Positions 11,657-24,203 of a stretch of DNA of 64,000 bases are shown here, in pieces. Numbering within the stretch: position 1 is the first letter of the stretch; the number at the start of each line of letters is the position of its first letter. The notes beneath the pieces were generated by a model. It saw nothing but the letters and a program-made list of their open reading frames with translations. It was not told the DNA's origin and ran no database searches. Origin of the DNA: Alviniconcha marisindica (Eukaryota > Mollusca > Gastropoda > Provannidae); contig JABMCL010001041.1 of NCBI GenBank assembly GCA_018857735.1, positions 81,001-145,000 of the forward strand. Direction: 5' to 3'. A program made the translations under genes and the position numbers.

Positions 11657-13857
11657 CTGAAAAAAAGGAGCATGGCTTCAAAATTCAAGCACACACTTAT
11701 AAGGAATATGTATTCATAACTAATCATATAGAATCATAACATTACACATTGTGTCAACAACAACTTTTATCTATTTCTAAAAATCCATCTTGTAAATAAA
11801 GCCAACATAAAAAAAATTAACAAGTAAAGCTAAAAAGTGACAAACCCCTAATCATTTACAGTTGCACAGTAAATTGGTTTTGACACATCATGATTCAGAC
11901 TCAGAGTGTGCAACTTTACTAAAGTAAAACTAAAACTCTCATTTAAGTACATGCTCAAGTTTAGTGTAGTACATACTAACTTTGGTCACAGATTTCAATA
12001 TTCTGTTAAAATCATAGCTTTAGGTGCACCCGAAATGTCCCCCCTTCCTTTGCCGATTTTCGGCCCAGACTTGGTGAAAATTTTTCATATTTTACAAACT
12101 CAAAACTGATTTTGGGAGTCAAGTTTATCTTTATTATCTCTTTGATGCATTCTCTTTTGATAAAGTTAGGTTTGTTCAGAGAAAACTTAAATGAAGAAGC
12201 ATTTACGACCCAAAAATGGATGGTCCTCGCCGAGCACCTTTTGGCACAGGCTCGTATATGAATTGTAGTATCAACTGTCTCAGGTTTTCCCAGCTGTTCC
12301 AGTGATCACAAAAACAGGTCTTAAAAGCAGTGTTCAGGGGGTCATGATCATCACACTTGACAGCCTGTGACATGAATGTGACACCTTTGAGCTTTTTACA
12401 ATTTTAGTCCTCTAAGATAACCATAAGTTTATTACTATTAGATCAAACTTGTAACTTTTGATTACTTTTAAAATCAATATTGTGATGATAAAATAATAAA
12501 GTTAGCTTCTTTTTTGTGTGTGTGGTTAATACTGTAATAATTATTGATGATAATTGCTACAATTGTACTAATTTTTTAAAGAAATATTTTTTTTTTTTTA
12601 TTACCATCCAGTTCTCAGTGTTTAGTCGAAAGCAGTGATAATAAAAGCGTTGGTTCCTTTTTAATAAAAAATTTTTCATTTAAAAAATTTCAAGTTTTTT
12701 TTTTGTCAGTCCTTACATCGAAAGAATTCCCGATTCGGGGAAAAACGTCATTTTGTACGCGGTTTTTTTGCACAAAGGGGGCGGCCATGTTTACCCCAGT
12801 GCTTTCCCATTTCTCTTAAAAACATGGTGCCAAACAAGGAACTGAGTGAATTTTCGATTTGGGTCATGTCCTTTTTACAGTTTGTCGAAATGTAGGGCGT
12901 CCACAGATTAAATTTACTTTTCATTGAACAACTTATTTTTTTGCATTTTCTTCGTATTGTAAGGAAGGGGACCATTTTAAACGGTTTTGGGGTTGGGGAA
13001 AGTGTGAAAATTTAAAAAGTGATGTCTTCTTGATACCCCGCTGTTTCCGGATGACACAAGGGGCCTTAGGTCATGTTTCATCGCGAGTACCAAATTTTGC
13101 ACAGTAATGTCCAGTTTCGATAAAAACGAACTAGTTTTTTCTTGTTTTTTAAAAACTTATCGTTCAAGTGTTTACTTCGTGGCAAAAACCCGTGACGCGG
13201 CACAGTTCGGAGTTGTTTGCCTGCGGTTTTTTTTTTTTCATTTGTTCTTTTGTCAACCTGAGCCTGACACAAATTCTTACTCCTCGTACACTTCTGCAAC
13301 TCTACAGGTTTATTATTGCCGTCTGTGATGTGAACTAAAATTTTAAAAAAGGCATAGCCGTAAATTATCTATTTATACCAAAATTTTTACAAATTGTACA
13401 AACACACAACAACAAAAAAAAAAAGAAAGAAAAAGAAAAGAAGCATTACCATGACATTAACATTGTGATTAGGGAGATTTTTTTAAAAAAAATTTTTTTT
13501 TATTCCCTTTTCCCGGGATGAATAAAGATATTGTTATTGTTGTTTTGATTCTATTTTAGCAGGAAGATGCTTCTAAAATGTGTGCTGAAAAAGTGAAAGC
13601 CAAATAGAAATTCTTAAGTGATGTAGTTTTTTATGTGCATTGCGTACAAATACAATCAGTGCAGAAAAAAGTAGAATTATTGTGACAATTCACTATAAAT
13701 ATTAACTAAGAAAAAATTCATACAAAAAAATACAATACACTGGGCACAATGTAGGGTGGGGGGGGAAGTTAGTAGGGATGAAAAGACCAAATGAACAGAA
13801 AATTTTAAAAAAGGGGGGGTAACCTGGTATTTTTGTTTTTATGTTTCAACACAGCAC

Positions 13858-13910
13858 TATATATATATATATATATATAAATTTTAAAATTTATATATAT
13901 ATATTTTAAA
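13858..13910. repeat. AT-rich palindromic microsatellite
   Basis: A (TA)n run, then aaattttaaaattt, then a second (TA)n run, forms a self-complementary AT block inside intron 2. It could extrude as a hairpin. No function is inferred. Confidence 0.85.
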
Positions 13911-16900
13911 AATTTCCCAATTTTGATATGATTATTTATAATATTTGGGAAATCAAAACCCCCCACCTGGCGTGCAAAACACACAATATCTTATATGCAT
14001 GTAGGTCTCCAGAGTTGCATACTATAAATAAGGAGACATATCCTCAAAAAAAGTTGTTATATTGCCCTTTTTTTGTACACCCTGTTTTTTTCAAAAGAGG
14101 TCGATGCTCCAAAAAGGGGAAGAGCAAGTGTTTTTATGACACAGCAGGGAAAAATTAGTGGAGCATGAAGCCAGATTCGTCCTGGGAAGCACTGCAGTAC
14201 TTTGGAACACAGAGAAATAAAGATAGTCTTATGCTGAAGTGCCAAATCACTGAAAACAAATCTTTTTAAATTTTTTAGGATGGGAAGAATTGGTTAAATG
14301 GGAAATTCTCTATGCTTTTGTCATCAGTTTCCAGTTTTTTTCATTAAATGTTTTTGGTTACTTACAATGGTTACGTTGTTATTCCGGTAGTGAGACTTGA
14401 ATGCCAAATCAATGTCCTTCTAATTGAATTTTACCTGCTGTTAACAATAGGGTATAGGGTGTGTACATTTGTAATTCACATGGTTTTTTGTTTTTCAATG
14501 AAAAATAATAATGACAAAGGTGTTTTTTTCAATCCCTTGCTGTCCAGTTTTCATATTCCATTTGTCCTCATAAGCATCGCGTGTTACTTTAAATAATGGT
14601 TTGGGGTTTTTATTTTTCGGGGAATGTTCAGATGTAAGGCTGGTTTTTTTTTGGGTTTGCAATTTTTAAAGGGAAAAGGAGTGTTTTGTCCACCACAGGT
14701 TGTTTCCCAGTAAAATCTGAAAAAAAGGCCTTTGAAAAAAAATTACCTTCAAGCAACTTGTTTAGTCTGCGTCAAAAAAACTACTAAATCAGCTGGTAAC
14801 ATTTTTTTGCAGTGTAGGGAAATCACACTGTTTTTTAAAAGCTGTTATTTGAGCATGGGGAAAGTTTGTCCACCCAAAAATCGTTACATCCGACAGATAA
14901 AATGTTAAAAAAATGTCGTTGATGACCTTATTTCTGTGTGGGCCAAAGCTCACAATATTTGGGTTACAATAATTCCTGACCACATAACATACACATGACC
15001 ATTCAGATTTCTGTCTACAGCAGTGTTGTTGCCAGATTGGAGTCATAATTATTTTTTCCACTTTGTTTGCACGATATTCAATATGAACATGAAACGTGTA
15101 GTGATGTACAAATATAGGTATTCTGTAACAGCCTGGCACCTTAGCCTTAGAATGTGTTAGATCAAGCAGTATTTTGAGTTGCTTTTGGTGATTTTATTGT
15201 TTAACCATCATGATGCAACCATGTCATTTTGCCTTTCCCTAGTATGACACTTGACAGCCTGCAGTGCAACCAAATGACAGCCATATGCTCACTTTCAGTT
15301 TCAGCTAATTCAGGAGTGGACCTGACCAACTGACAGGCTGAACTTCACACATAAGGTTATTTTGACAAGACAGAACTTAACAGCAACAGGAAAAAATGCA
15401 TGGGGCCTGTATGTTCCTTCCCACAACCACCATGAAAGCTGGGCAGAGCAAACCTCTGATGGTTGTTCTCAGGGCTCCCCATTTTTCACATTCTAGGGGG
15501 TAAACCCACCCATGTCTTGCAATTTAAAAACTAATAAAAAAGGGCATTTTGACTGTCTTCAAAAAGATTTAAAGCCAAAGGTAATTTTTTCTAAATAATT
15601 TCTATTAGAGGGCAAAAAACATTCCAAACAGGGACACACACACACACACAATATATATAATCATGACAAGCACTGCAATTTAACCAGATTTGGGGACATG
15701 GGTCCGTTGGTATTTTTGTATGAGTACTTTAGCATGAATGAGAGCATCAAATCTGGATGAGGAGACCATGTACCTGTAGACAAAACCCAAAGGCCCCATA
15801 AACTGGGAGTAAAGCTGTTACATAAACATCAACTTTGTCCAGAGACTTCTGTGCATCAACTTGGTGCTGCTTTGATATTAGAGCACCTCAGCAGTCACTG
15901 CTTTTTTATGTCTTGTTCAAGTTGTTGGGACTGAATGCAGAACATGTTTCAAACACTCTGTCTTGTTGTTGCTTTGTGTGTGCGTTCATAATTAGTCAGT
16001 ATCACAGTGGAAACAATATGAGCTCCAAATCTGGAGCAGCTGGAGAAATATTATTTTTTGAAAGTGAAAAGCGCCACGAAATTCGACCCCTGAAAATGGA
16101 CGTGCTCACCGATTTGCACAGAGGAGATATCACTTTACACAGTGCATATAAAATCGATTATCACTAAGTTTTGTTTTTTGAGTTAGAGGCTCTGAAATAT
16201 GCCTCGGTCAAACATTATATGTGTTGAAATGTTTCATGACCAGCATCCGCGACAATCTAGTGAAGAACTGACTTTCTCTTTCGTCGAAACTTTACTCCAG
16301 TCATTGTGGTACTCACTGCATCAGGCGCCAATGTTTTATTTTACTGCCAAATGTCTGGGTAGTTTTTAAAATATATTTTGCCATTCTTCATAAAATTGTT
16401 GCAATAAATAACTTCCCCAAAGTATTAGATTAAACAAGCAAAAGGAAAATAATAAAGTTTTCACGCTTTTGCACTACATCCGGTTAGCCATTTTTACACA
16501 TCCGGGTCATTTGCTTTTAGCACATGGCCGCATGGAAGAGAGTTCTGATATGCGAAAGGTGTGTGGTAATATTTTTGAAGACCGTAACTAAGTTCAACTT
16601 AATTTAAAGTTCATCGGAGATTTAGTCAAATCTTCCGGGTTTTACAATATTTATATTGGTATATGCCGAATCTTTTAAAAGTATCGGGAAAGTTAGCATA
16701 CAGAGTGAGTTTTTTGTTGCTGTCGATCTAAAGTTTGTTCAATGCTTTCCCTAAATTTGTTTTCACCGAGTTTTTACAACATGGGTGCGTGTTGAAATTG
16801 TAATGTGCGACAGCAGATTGGTTATAAACAGTATATTCTGATCGTACTCTTTACATTTTTTGCTTGCACTTAAAGCAGTTCGTTTTGTTTACAAACTACG

Positions 16901-18060
16901 TCTTCAAACAAAATCATATATCGTAGACAATTCAAATTTACACAGGTTAAAAGTCGTCAAGTTGGGTGTTGAACACTACGATTACAACACGAGCTGTGGA
17001 AATAATAACGTTCAACATAATTATAATGACCATGCATGTCTGCCTTCCAGAGTTCTAAAAATGTAAGATGCCGATCTTAATAGCATTACTCTTTGGCTGT
17101 GATTTTTTTGGTAATATTTATTACGATTTTTTAAATTTTATTATTATTAATTCTTTCACTTTTAAGTTAACTATTTTTGTCCTAGGCACCCGAGTCAACA
17201 TGACCAAGAAACGCATGGATGACAGGTTGTGTGTGTGTGTTTTTCTGTGACACCCAAAAGCAGCAAAAGTTGCACTCACTCTTACTTGCTCCATTTTCTC
17301 TTACAAAACACACTTATTTGTTTGTTAAATAAATAAGTATTACTTATTTTGTTATGAAAAACAAAGTACCATGTTGTCTCATTAACGTTACTACAACTAT
17401 CCACTACAACAAAATTAATGCAGCAAAAACTGTTCACATGGACATAGTTATGTGTCTTTATACTTTACAGTAATAAAAAGTTACTGATTTATCATTTTCA
17501 TCAAGAAACAAACAGCATTGTACATCTTGTTGAAATAGTAATGTACGACACATTTCTTACATCATTTGCTGTTTATGTCAAGAAACTTAAATTTGGGGAA
17601 AAAATCATCAAATCTTCCTTGTCACATATTGTTCTATTAAAGAATAACTGTTTATGTTCAAAATGTGTTGCTTTTTATTCATTTAAAAATGTTCAAGATT
17701 GGCTGTATGTTGAACATTATCTATTGCAACAAACTATGCCTAGCATGCTGTTCTGTGTGACACAGAACAACAACAGTTCACTTGGTAATACTCATGTGGA
17801 TTACATCTTGTAAGATCTGTTGGGTTTTTGCAGTTAACTGCATGATTTGCAGCACAGTGATGTGAGCTTGTTGTAATGTGTAATGTTCAACATCTTGTCA
17901 CAAATCACACTGAAAATCAAATTTCTCAGGAACGAAGAGCAGCACTGACTTCTCCATTCACTGGTGAATGACTTAACATGTGTTCATTAAAAAAAATGCA
18001 TTACTCACTCACATCCTGTCAACTTTATTTTCTGGTACCTCTGTCCTCTTTTCTTGCCCA

Positions 18061-18104
18061 CCTTTTGGCACTAAGTCATATGTATATGACTTAGTGCCAA
18101 AAGG
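18061..18104. repeat. Perfect 20-bp inverted repeat with 4-nt loop
   Basis: The left arm ccttttggcactaagtcata (18061-18080) and the right arm at 18085-18104 are exact reverse complements, separated by tgta. It lies within intron 2. The absence of any arm mismatch stands out against the diverged repeats around it. Confidence 0.95.
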
Positions 18105-19616
18105 TGCGCATGCAAGGGGTTATGCACTTCAGTTGAAAATAAAACAGTTGAAAATTGTTTTTATTTGAAATGTTGTGTTGTGTACTTGCATGAATGAATG
18201 AATATATAGTACAGATAATTTCAGCAACTAGGCTGTGGTTGATTTCAAGATACAGCCATTAAACACCAAAAAAGCGCCAAAAAATGACCGCCAAAAATGG
18301 ACATCCATGTACCGAGTGATTTTCGTCACTTTGCTTACAAACAAATCGCATACAAATCGCTTACAAACAAATCGCAAGCACATAGAGAAACAATCACTGA
18401 TCTGTATGCGGAAAACATCGTTTTATACGGATAATAGAACATCAACACTCACGATAGTTGTATTTTCGATCAATTGATCGCAAATGTTTGCCCTGTATGT
18501 ACGTCAGATGTGTTGCAAATTTAACTGAAAATTTTGTACAACCGAAAAACGACAGCATCGCTTCGGAATCACCAGAAACGTTGCATGTGTTCCGATCCAC
18601 AGCGATACTCTTCTTTTTTTTTCAGCGAAGTTTTGCACAAAATCTGAAGAATATTTCCCCGATTGTTTGATATTGTTGTAACATCTGATCGTCCCTACAA
18701 GATATCTAATATTTTGTACAAAACAAACGAGAAAGCAGTCTCTTTTTTATCGACAACATCCGGCACGTCACATGACCTTTCCTGAGTGCCTTCATTCTCC
18801 TGGCCGCATGGCATGTCTTTGTTCGGAAACATCGAAAGGTGTGTTGTAGTCTCCTTCAGTGGTCCGACGTACATACATGAATCTGATGTAGAACATGCAC
18901 TGTGCACTTTTTCAGGAGTTTATTGAGATATTTTCAAGTTTTCCGCCGATTTGGGTGTGCGAAATGAAATTACTGTGAAAAGTGGCATCTTCCTGCGCTG
19001 AAGATTTGAAACCCATTTTTTAATACTTAGCCAAATACAGGGTGAAGAATTTCATTACGACAAGGCAATATCTTGTAAATCTTACGTGCAACTGTTGATT
19101 GAGGATGTGTACTCAATTTCATCAAAAACTTGTCAGTTATAAGTGCATGCTTTTTGTAGACTGTTTAGTGGTGTTGCGAGAATATTTTGTTAACTGAGCG
19201 AGAGTGACAAAGTTACAGTTTTTTTTCTTCTGAAAGTTATGTCAGACGTCATGTTTGCCACACAACTGTAGTTGTAACGTGACGTAAAACATTAAACTTT
19301 TAAAGTTTAATTAAGTCCCAGCAGATGTTAGTAATACTAACAGTGGTTCTGAGAACTGAGTACTGATTTGTTTAGAGGTCATGGTGTGTAGGTTTGACAT
19401 GTTTGTACTGAGTATATCAGTATTGGGGCAGTTGCTGGTTATTGGGTTAATAATTTCATATTCATAACACTTCAAATTCAGTGACATGACCAGGGTATGC
19501 GGAACTGAGCATACTCCTGAGCCAAGTGGTACAGCAAGGAGGAAAACATCAAACACAGACAGTTGCAGACGGTACAGAGAGAGGCTGGCCGCAGAGAATC
19601 CACATCTCGAAGAGCT

Positions 19617-19735
19617 GGGGGGGGGGGGGGTTGGGGGGGGTGTGGGGTGGGGGGGGGGGGGGGTGGGGGGGGGGGGGGGGGGGGGAGGGGGGGGGAGGGG
19701 GGGGGGGGGGTGGGGGGGTGGGGGATGGGGGGGTT
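19617..19735. repeat. Poly-G-rich tract
   Basis: About 120 bp consist almost only of G with scattered T and A. Apparent glycine- and tryptophan-rich open frames across it are artefacts of composition. The run length is probably unreliable in the assembly. Confidence 0.9.
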
Positions 19736-19870
19736 CTGGACTTAATTGTTAATGTAAATTACCTTGATAAAATCAGGTCATTCTGACTTGTTTTTGTTAG
19801 ACTGATCTAAGCAAACTAGAATACTAATACTACTGATTTGAAAAGAGCAAATTTCAGCTCACACAGGTAT

Positions 19871-19951
19871 CGTGCTTACGCATGTTTTAATTATGCATAT
19901 TTTACACAGTTTAAGAATTGTGTAAAATATGTATAATTAACACATAAGCAC
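19871..19951. repeat. Imperfect fold-back element with about 33-bp arms
   Basis: The left arm starts gtgcttacgcatgttttaat and the right arm ends aattaacacataagcac. They are reverse complements apart from a few mismatches and one 4-nt gap, and enclose gtttaagaat. It resembles a foldback or MITE-type element. No target duplication was identified. Confidence 0.8.
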
Positions 19952-20832
19952 ATACCGCATATGCATTTTTCAGATCTTGATGCTGTATGCATATAATATG
20001 CAAAAATCAAAGGGCTAGACAAGTCACCAACAGGAATAAAGTCAGTGCCTCTGTGCCTTGCTGTGCTTGAACTGCCTGCCCCCCCAAAAAAAAAAACAAA
20101 AAAACAACAACAACACTTTTCAATAGCTAAAAGTAGTGATCTATCACAACAATAGACATGCAAGTTTACACCAAAACTGTTTCAATGATTTCACTTTCGC
20201 AACCTGTCTGTTTTACTGATTTCACTTTGGCAACACTTCGGGGCGGTCAGATTGCTGCTTTGCATGTTTTTCTACAAGTTTCCATAAAATATGCAGTACA
20301 CAGTGTTAAGAAACCTAGCGCGATCCCTGCACAGAGTGAAAGTACAAACTGTGAATTTGAGGTCCTACTCAGTCCTAGTCAGTGAATATGCACAGACTGG
20401 GTTTGGAGCCCCCAGCACTTCACTCATGTCTTGTCATGCTTGCCACACAGGAGAAGGATGACCACTAGGTTGCATTTACAACCACCACCACTGTCCCCCA
20501 GCCCTACAATTCTTGTCTGTCTCCATTGTGCTAACCACATATAATTTGATTTAAAAAATATAAAATATCACAATATGTACAATTAAAAACTTCTTCTTTT
20601 TAAAAATCTAACAGACCTGTACATTAGTACTAACACTGTACATGAATACATGAATGAAATGCATACCAATTACTAAGTACTAGTACTACTACATTATTAA
20701 CTAACGCTAACTGCTTTGCTCAACAATCATGATAGTCCATGGATAGCAATTAGCACAGATCTAAATTACCCTTGAAATTTGTTTTATTTACTTTTATTTC
20801 CTGAAGAAGAAAAAAGAAGAAAACGAACTTAC

Positions 20833-20894
20833 TGGTGGTGGATGATCCCATTTCTTCTGGAACTCTTCTTTTGCCTGGGCAAGGAATTCTTTGA
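20833..20894 (-). CDS. PKA-C: PKA catalytic subunit, exon 2 (A-helix)
   Basis: This 62-nt exon encodes residues 16 (split codon) to 36, V-KEFLAQAKEEFQKKWDHPPP. It matches the amphipathic A-helix of PKA-C, vertebrate form VKEFLAKAKEDFLKKWE, which packs against the kinase core. The acceptor is TTACAG before 20894 and the donor GTAAGT begins at 20832. The exon enters at phase 1 and leaves at phase 0. Sixty-two nucleotides is the length recalled for vertebrate PRKACA exon 2, so the intron positions look ancestral. The last three codons are all proline, where vertebrates have SPA or a similar sequence. This linker is variable in the family. The exon is isolated between large introns of about 4.1 and 9.2 kb. 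Confidence 0.93.
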
Positions 20895-21202
20895 CTGTAA
20901 CAAAACAAAACAAATCTCATAGTTGATAGTAGCATATGTTATCATACAGTTTTGAGTAATTGGAATCATTACTGTTACGGTGTTAGCATTTTAAGTCATA
21001 AATCACTGCAACAGCAGTGATCAATACATCCCAAAAATGTCAAAGCTTAGGACTGTACATGTCCTACTGCAAAGGAAATCAACAGGATATTTTTAATCTC
21101 ACAATAGCAACTATTGCACTATTCTCTTCTTCCAAGCAGACTCACTGCGTTCTAATGGAATGCGGCTCTGAAAGACTGCAAATTTACACTGTGCATTTTG
21201 AA

Positions 21203-21203
21203 T

Positions 21204-21260
<57 letters not shown>

Positions 21261-21270
21261 CATATATAAA
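21203..21270. repeat. TA microsatellite
   Basis: This is a (TA)n run of about 60 bp with single C interruptions, in intron 1. Confidence 0.95.
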
Positions 21271-21455
21271 TCTACTGAAGCCTTTACAGTGCTGTTTAGA
21301 TGTTACATGGCGACTCACTGACTGGCACCACATGAAACTGTTGTAGTCTTGGCATGCATTTTGTGTGCACCATATAACCATGCACTGGTTTACACTTTAA
21401 AGCCACATATTATTTATATACAATATATATTATGTAGGGTGTACGTGTATACAAT

Positions 21456-21695
21456 TTAGCTGTAACTGTACTTGTGGTACCTGGCACCTGTACTTTTGGC
21501 ATAAAATGATGGGGATTGTTTATGTGCTACTGTGGTAACACAGGGGTGGAATGGATGCTGAAATACCAGTCAGCACAGGAAGCTGACCCTGGGGAAGAAA
21601 ATTCCCCCGCCACTACAGCCAGGACTTGAATCTGAGGCCTTTAGATCACAAGTCTGGCACTCAGACACTCTCTACCATACAGCTATCACAGCTCA
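21456..21695 (-). mobile_element. tRNA-derived SINE
   Basis: Read on the minus strand, this begins with a tRNA-like head. An A-box-like stretch (GATAGCTGTATGGTAGAG) lies near 21675-21686, and a good B box (GATTCAAGTCC) at 21622-21632, about 50 bp away, as in Pol III promoters. A non-tRNA body follows (CTGTGTTACCACAGTAGC). The 3' end is uncertain and placed near 21456. No clear target-site duplication was seen, so the copy is probably old. It sits in sense orientation within PKA-C intron 1. Confidence 0.75.
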
Positions 21696-21769
21696 ATATG
21701 AATCCTTGCAAAAGTAACGTACTACTATTAATGAAAACAATAGGCATCATGCTCTGAGTTTGAGCACTA

Positions 21770-23550
21770 AATTTTGCATAGATATTGGATTTTTAAGGTG
21801 CTGCATGCATTTTTTTAAAAAACGTTTTACTACTTTTAGCCACATCCTATGTTACAGTACATTGTATGCAAAATGGTCAACAACAAATCATGGTCTGGTG
21901 GTGGCTGCTGCACAGTGCAACACTCAACACTGCTTGCAAACCATCAACTCAGCCATGGCTCCACACTTCTCTCCTATACACACTGCAAGTCCAGTCAGTG
22001 AAAGTCAGAATCTGGGCTACAACGAAATAAATGCAGAAGTTATTGTAATTTTGAGACTATGGCAAAAAAAAATCCCCCTCAAATCTGAACCATGTGCTCA
22101 ATAGTCAGCAGCGCCTTGTCTGTGAATAAAATTTGCATACTGTTTAGTGTTTCAAACAACAATGACTAATGTGAAACCGAATTCTAACAATCCAGTACCT
22201 GGAAGAATAATCACTTTTATCAGACCAGCTTGCTCATTGCAAAATTTTGTGTAAATATTGCATTTTGGGGGTGCCCTACGCATTTTAGCCACATTTCTGC
22301 ATCACTGTATGCAAAATGAGAACACCCAATGATTCAATGAATTATGGCTCACTGGTGGCTGCCACATCACTCAACACTAGATCTACTTGCAAACTCATTG
22401 TCATCTCGGCCGATTCACCGTCATCTTCAGAAAATGATGCCACATACGATGTTTTAATCTATTCAAACTTTTTGTGAACGGCGTATTTATTGAATGTTTC
22501 CACTTTTTTTTCTTTCACAGAACAGATAGACTTTCTTTTTACTAATTTTGTCTGTTCATTTTACAGATCGTCAGCTACATTCAAGTTATTCCATCATTTT
22601 GGCTTTGTGCACTCTAGGTTATGCTGTACACATTTTTTGTACCACTGACGCAAAATACGTAATGTTTCGCATTGGTTGACGCAAATCTGTAAAAGACATC
22701 ATGACCCCTGCAGACTGAAACAGATATATATAGATCTGTAGCCAGCCTTGCCAAACTGACCAGTAATATTTTCTGGTCAATCAACACAATCCCAGAAATG
22801 GGCTTTCGATTAACCCAATATGCCCAGTCATGTCACAATGTCAGTATATCAGCAGCCTTTACTCAAAGATGGAAGATTATGCAACTACAATTAGTACAAA
22901 CAAAACATATCTTCACACCGAATACAAATGATGGAGAGAAAAAAAACTGTTGGCAGCCCAATTTTAACTTCACCTTTGTACAAAGTCCCATGGTAGATGA
23001 AAACTGGGTTAGCTGAAATACTGTCTGTTCATCTTCGGAAAATGATGCAGTATATGTTCCAATCTGTTCAAACTTTTTATGAACAGCAAATTCAAGTCCT
23101 AAATGTTTCCACTTTCCCATACTATATTTTCCTTTGTGTTTGGCATGATGCATCCATCAGGCCTTGCTCATCAACTATGACACCACCAAAGAGCGCTTGT
23201 AATTTGAGAGTACTTTCTCCTCTTTTTTCCTTTTTTTCTTTTACTTTTGAGCATAATTTCGTTCAGAAGTGCCTACTTAAAAAGTTTTGTGTATGGCTGG
23301 ACTTTGTTTTCAATATTTTCATCGACTCACTTGTACTGTTTTAGATTGTGAATATAAGCTCTACTTAATCCTGTTTTAGATCATGAATACAGCTACTTAA
23401 TCAAGTTACTCTATCAACTAAAAGACAGTCTGATTTTGTTTGAGCTTCTAGGTTATACAGTACACATTTTTCATACTACTGACACAAAATATATAATGTT
23501 TTGCATCAGTTGATGCAAATCATGCAAAGGCAGCATGACCCCTAAAACAT
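21770..23550. repeat. Diverged segmental duplications inside intron 1
   Basis: Blocks at about 21.77-22.20 and 22.23-22.40 kb share attttagccacat, gtatgcaaaat, ggtggctgc and aacactcaacac-like phrases. Blocks at about 22.40-22.71 and 23.01-23.55 kb share gttcatcttcagaaaatgatgc-like, tcaaactttttgtgaac-like and tctaggttat phrases, ending in gcatgacccct. The order suggests repeated duplication of one composite unit, followed by divergence. Confidence 0.7.
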
Positions 23551-23583
23551 TTCTTAAATAATATATTGTCATGTGTCATTTTG

Positions 23584-23585
<2 letters not shown>

Positions 23586-23620
<35 letters not shown>

Positions 23621-23633
23621 GTGTGTGTGTGTG
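23586..23633. repeat. GT microsatellite
   Basis: This is a (GT)n run with one missing base, followed by looser GT- and CA-rich sequence to about 23.77 kb. Confidence 0.95.
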
Positions 23634-24172
23634 ATTGCACGTATGTGCATGCATGCCCACACGCATGTGTATGTCACTATGTCATTATGTGTGTGTACAC
23701 ATGTGCAGGTGCATGCATCCAAGAGAGAAGCTGACACAGAGAGCAAGAGAGCAGATGTGTGTGCGTGTCTGTCACAATTATCAGTCTGTCTATATTTAGC
23801 ACTTAACACCATTGCAGTACAGCAGTAGATTGGCACTGTGGTAAATGTGTACTACTACTATATTTACTACTTCTAGTTGTAAAACAGTGGCAGGGACATG
23901 TTCAACCCTTGAGTACAAAACTAGAAGCCTACAAAAAATACTGATCATACAGCATCAAAAAAGTTTAACTGGCTGGAAAAAGTGGAGGGGGGTGGGGATG
24001 GGGGGGTGAAGAAGCATGGATGCTTGCTGTGCCCATTATCATGTTTATCTATGACTGTGTGTAAGTATGAGTGTGTGTGTGTAAACTGTGTGTATGCACA
24101 TGTTTGTGTGATGTGTTATTGTATGTGTGTGGTGGGCATGTACACTGTCAGTGTCACCGCATGTGTGTGTGT

Positions 24173-24202
<30 letters not shown>
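24173..24202. repeat. Poly-G run
   Basis: About 30 consecutive G follow a GT-rich stretch in intron 1. Confidence 0.95.

Positions 24203-24203
<1 letters not shown>

Larger units (their letters stand above)
11657..20832 (-). other. PKA-C intron 2 (about 9.2 kb)
   Basis: This is the largest intron in the window. It contains T- and A-run-rich blocks at about 12.5-14.8 kb, an AT palindrome at 13858-13910 and CA/TA tracts at 15634-15660. A 44-bp perfect palindrome lies at 18061-18104, a poly-G-rich block at 19617-19735 and a fold-back element at 19871-19951. Blocks near 12.0-12.26, 12.7-13.3, 16.05-16.17 and 18.23-18.5 kb share loosely similar phrases such as aaaatgga followed by a gatttt/cacc context. 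They may be remnants of one unnamed mobile element. No PKA exon or other gene was recognised. Confidence 0.8.

Noticed and set aside
14789..15139. 116-codon minus frame in intron 2
   Set aside because: It has no PKA or other homology, no suitable splice phase was seen, and it lies in T/A-run-rich intron DNA.
16532..16560. Possible plus-strand first exon (MEESSDMRK followed by GT)
   Set aside because: An ATG with a good context and a GTGTGT donor is too little. No following exon was found, and a similar word at 18.8 kb suggests repeat sequence.
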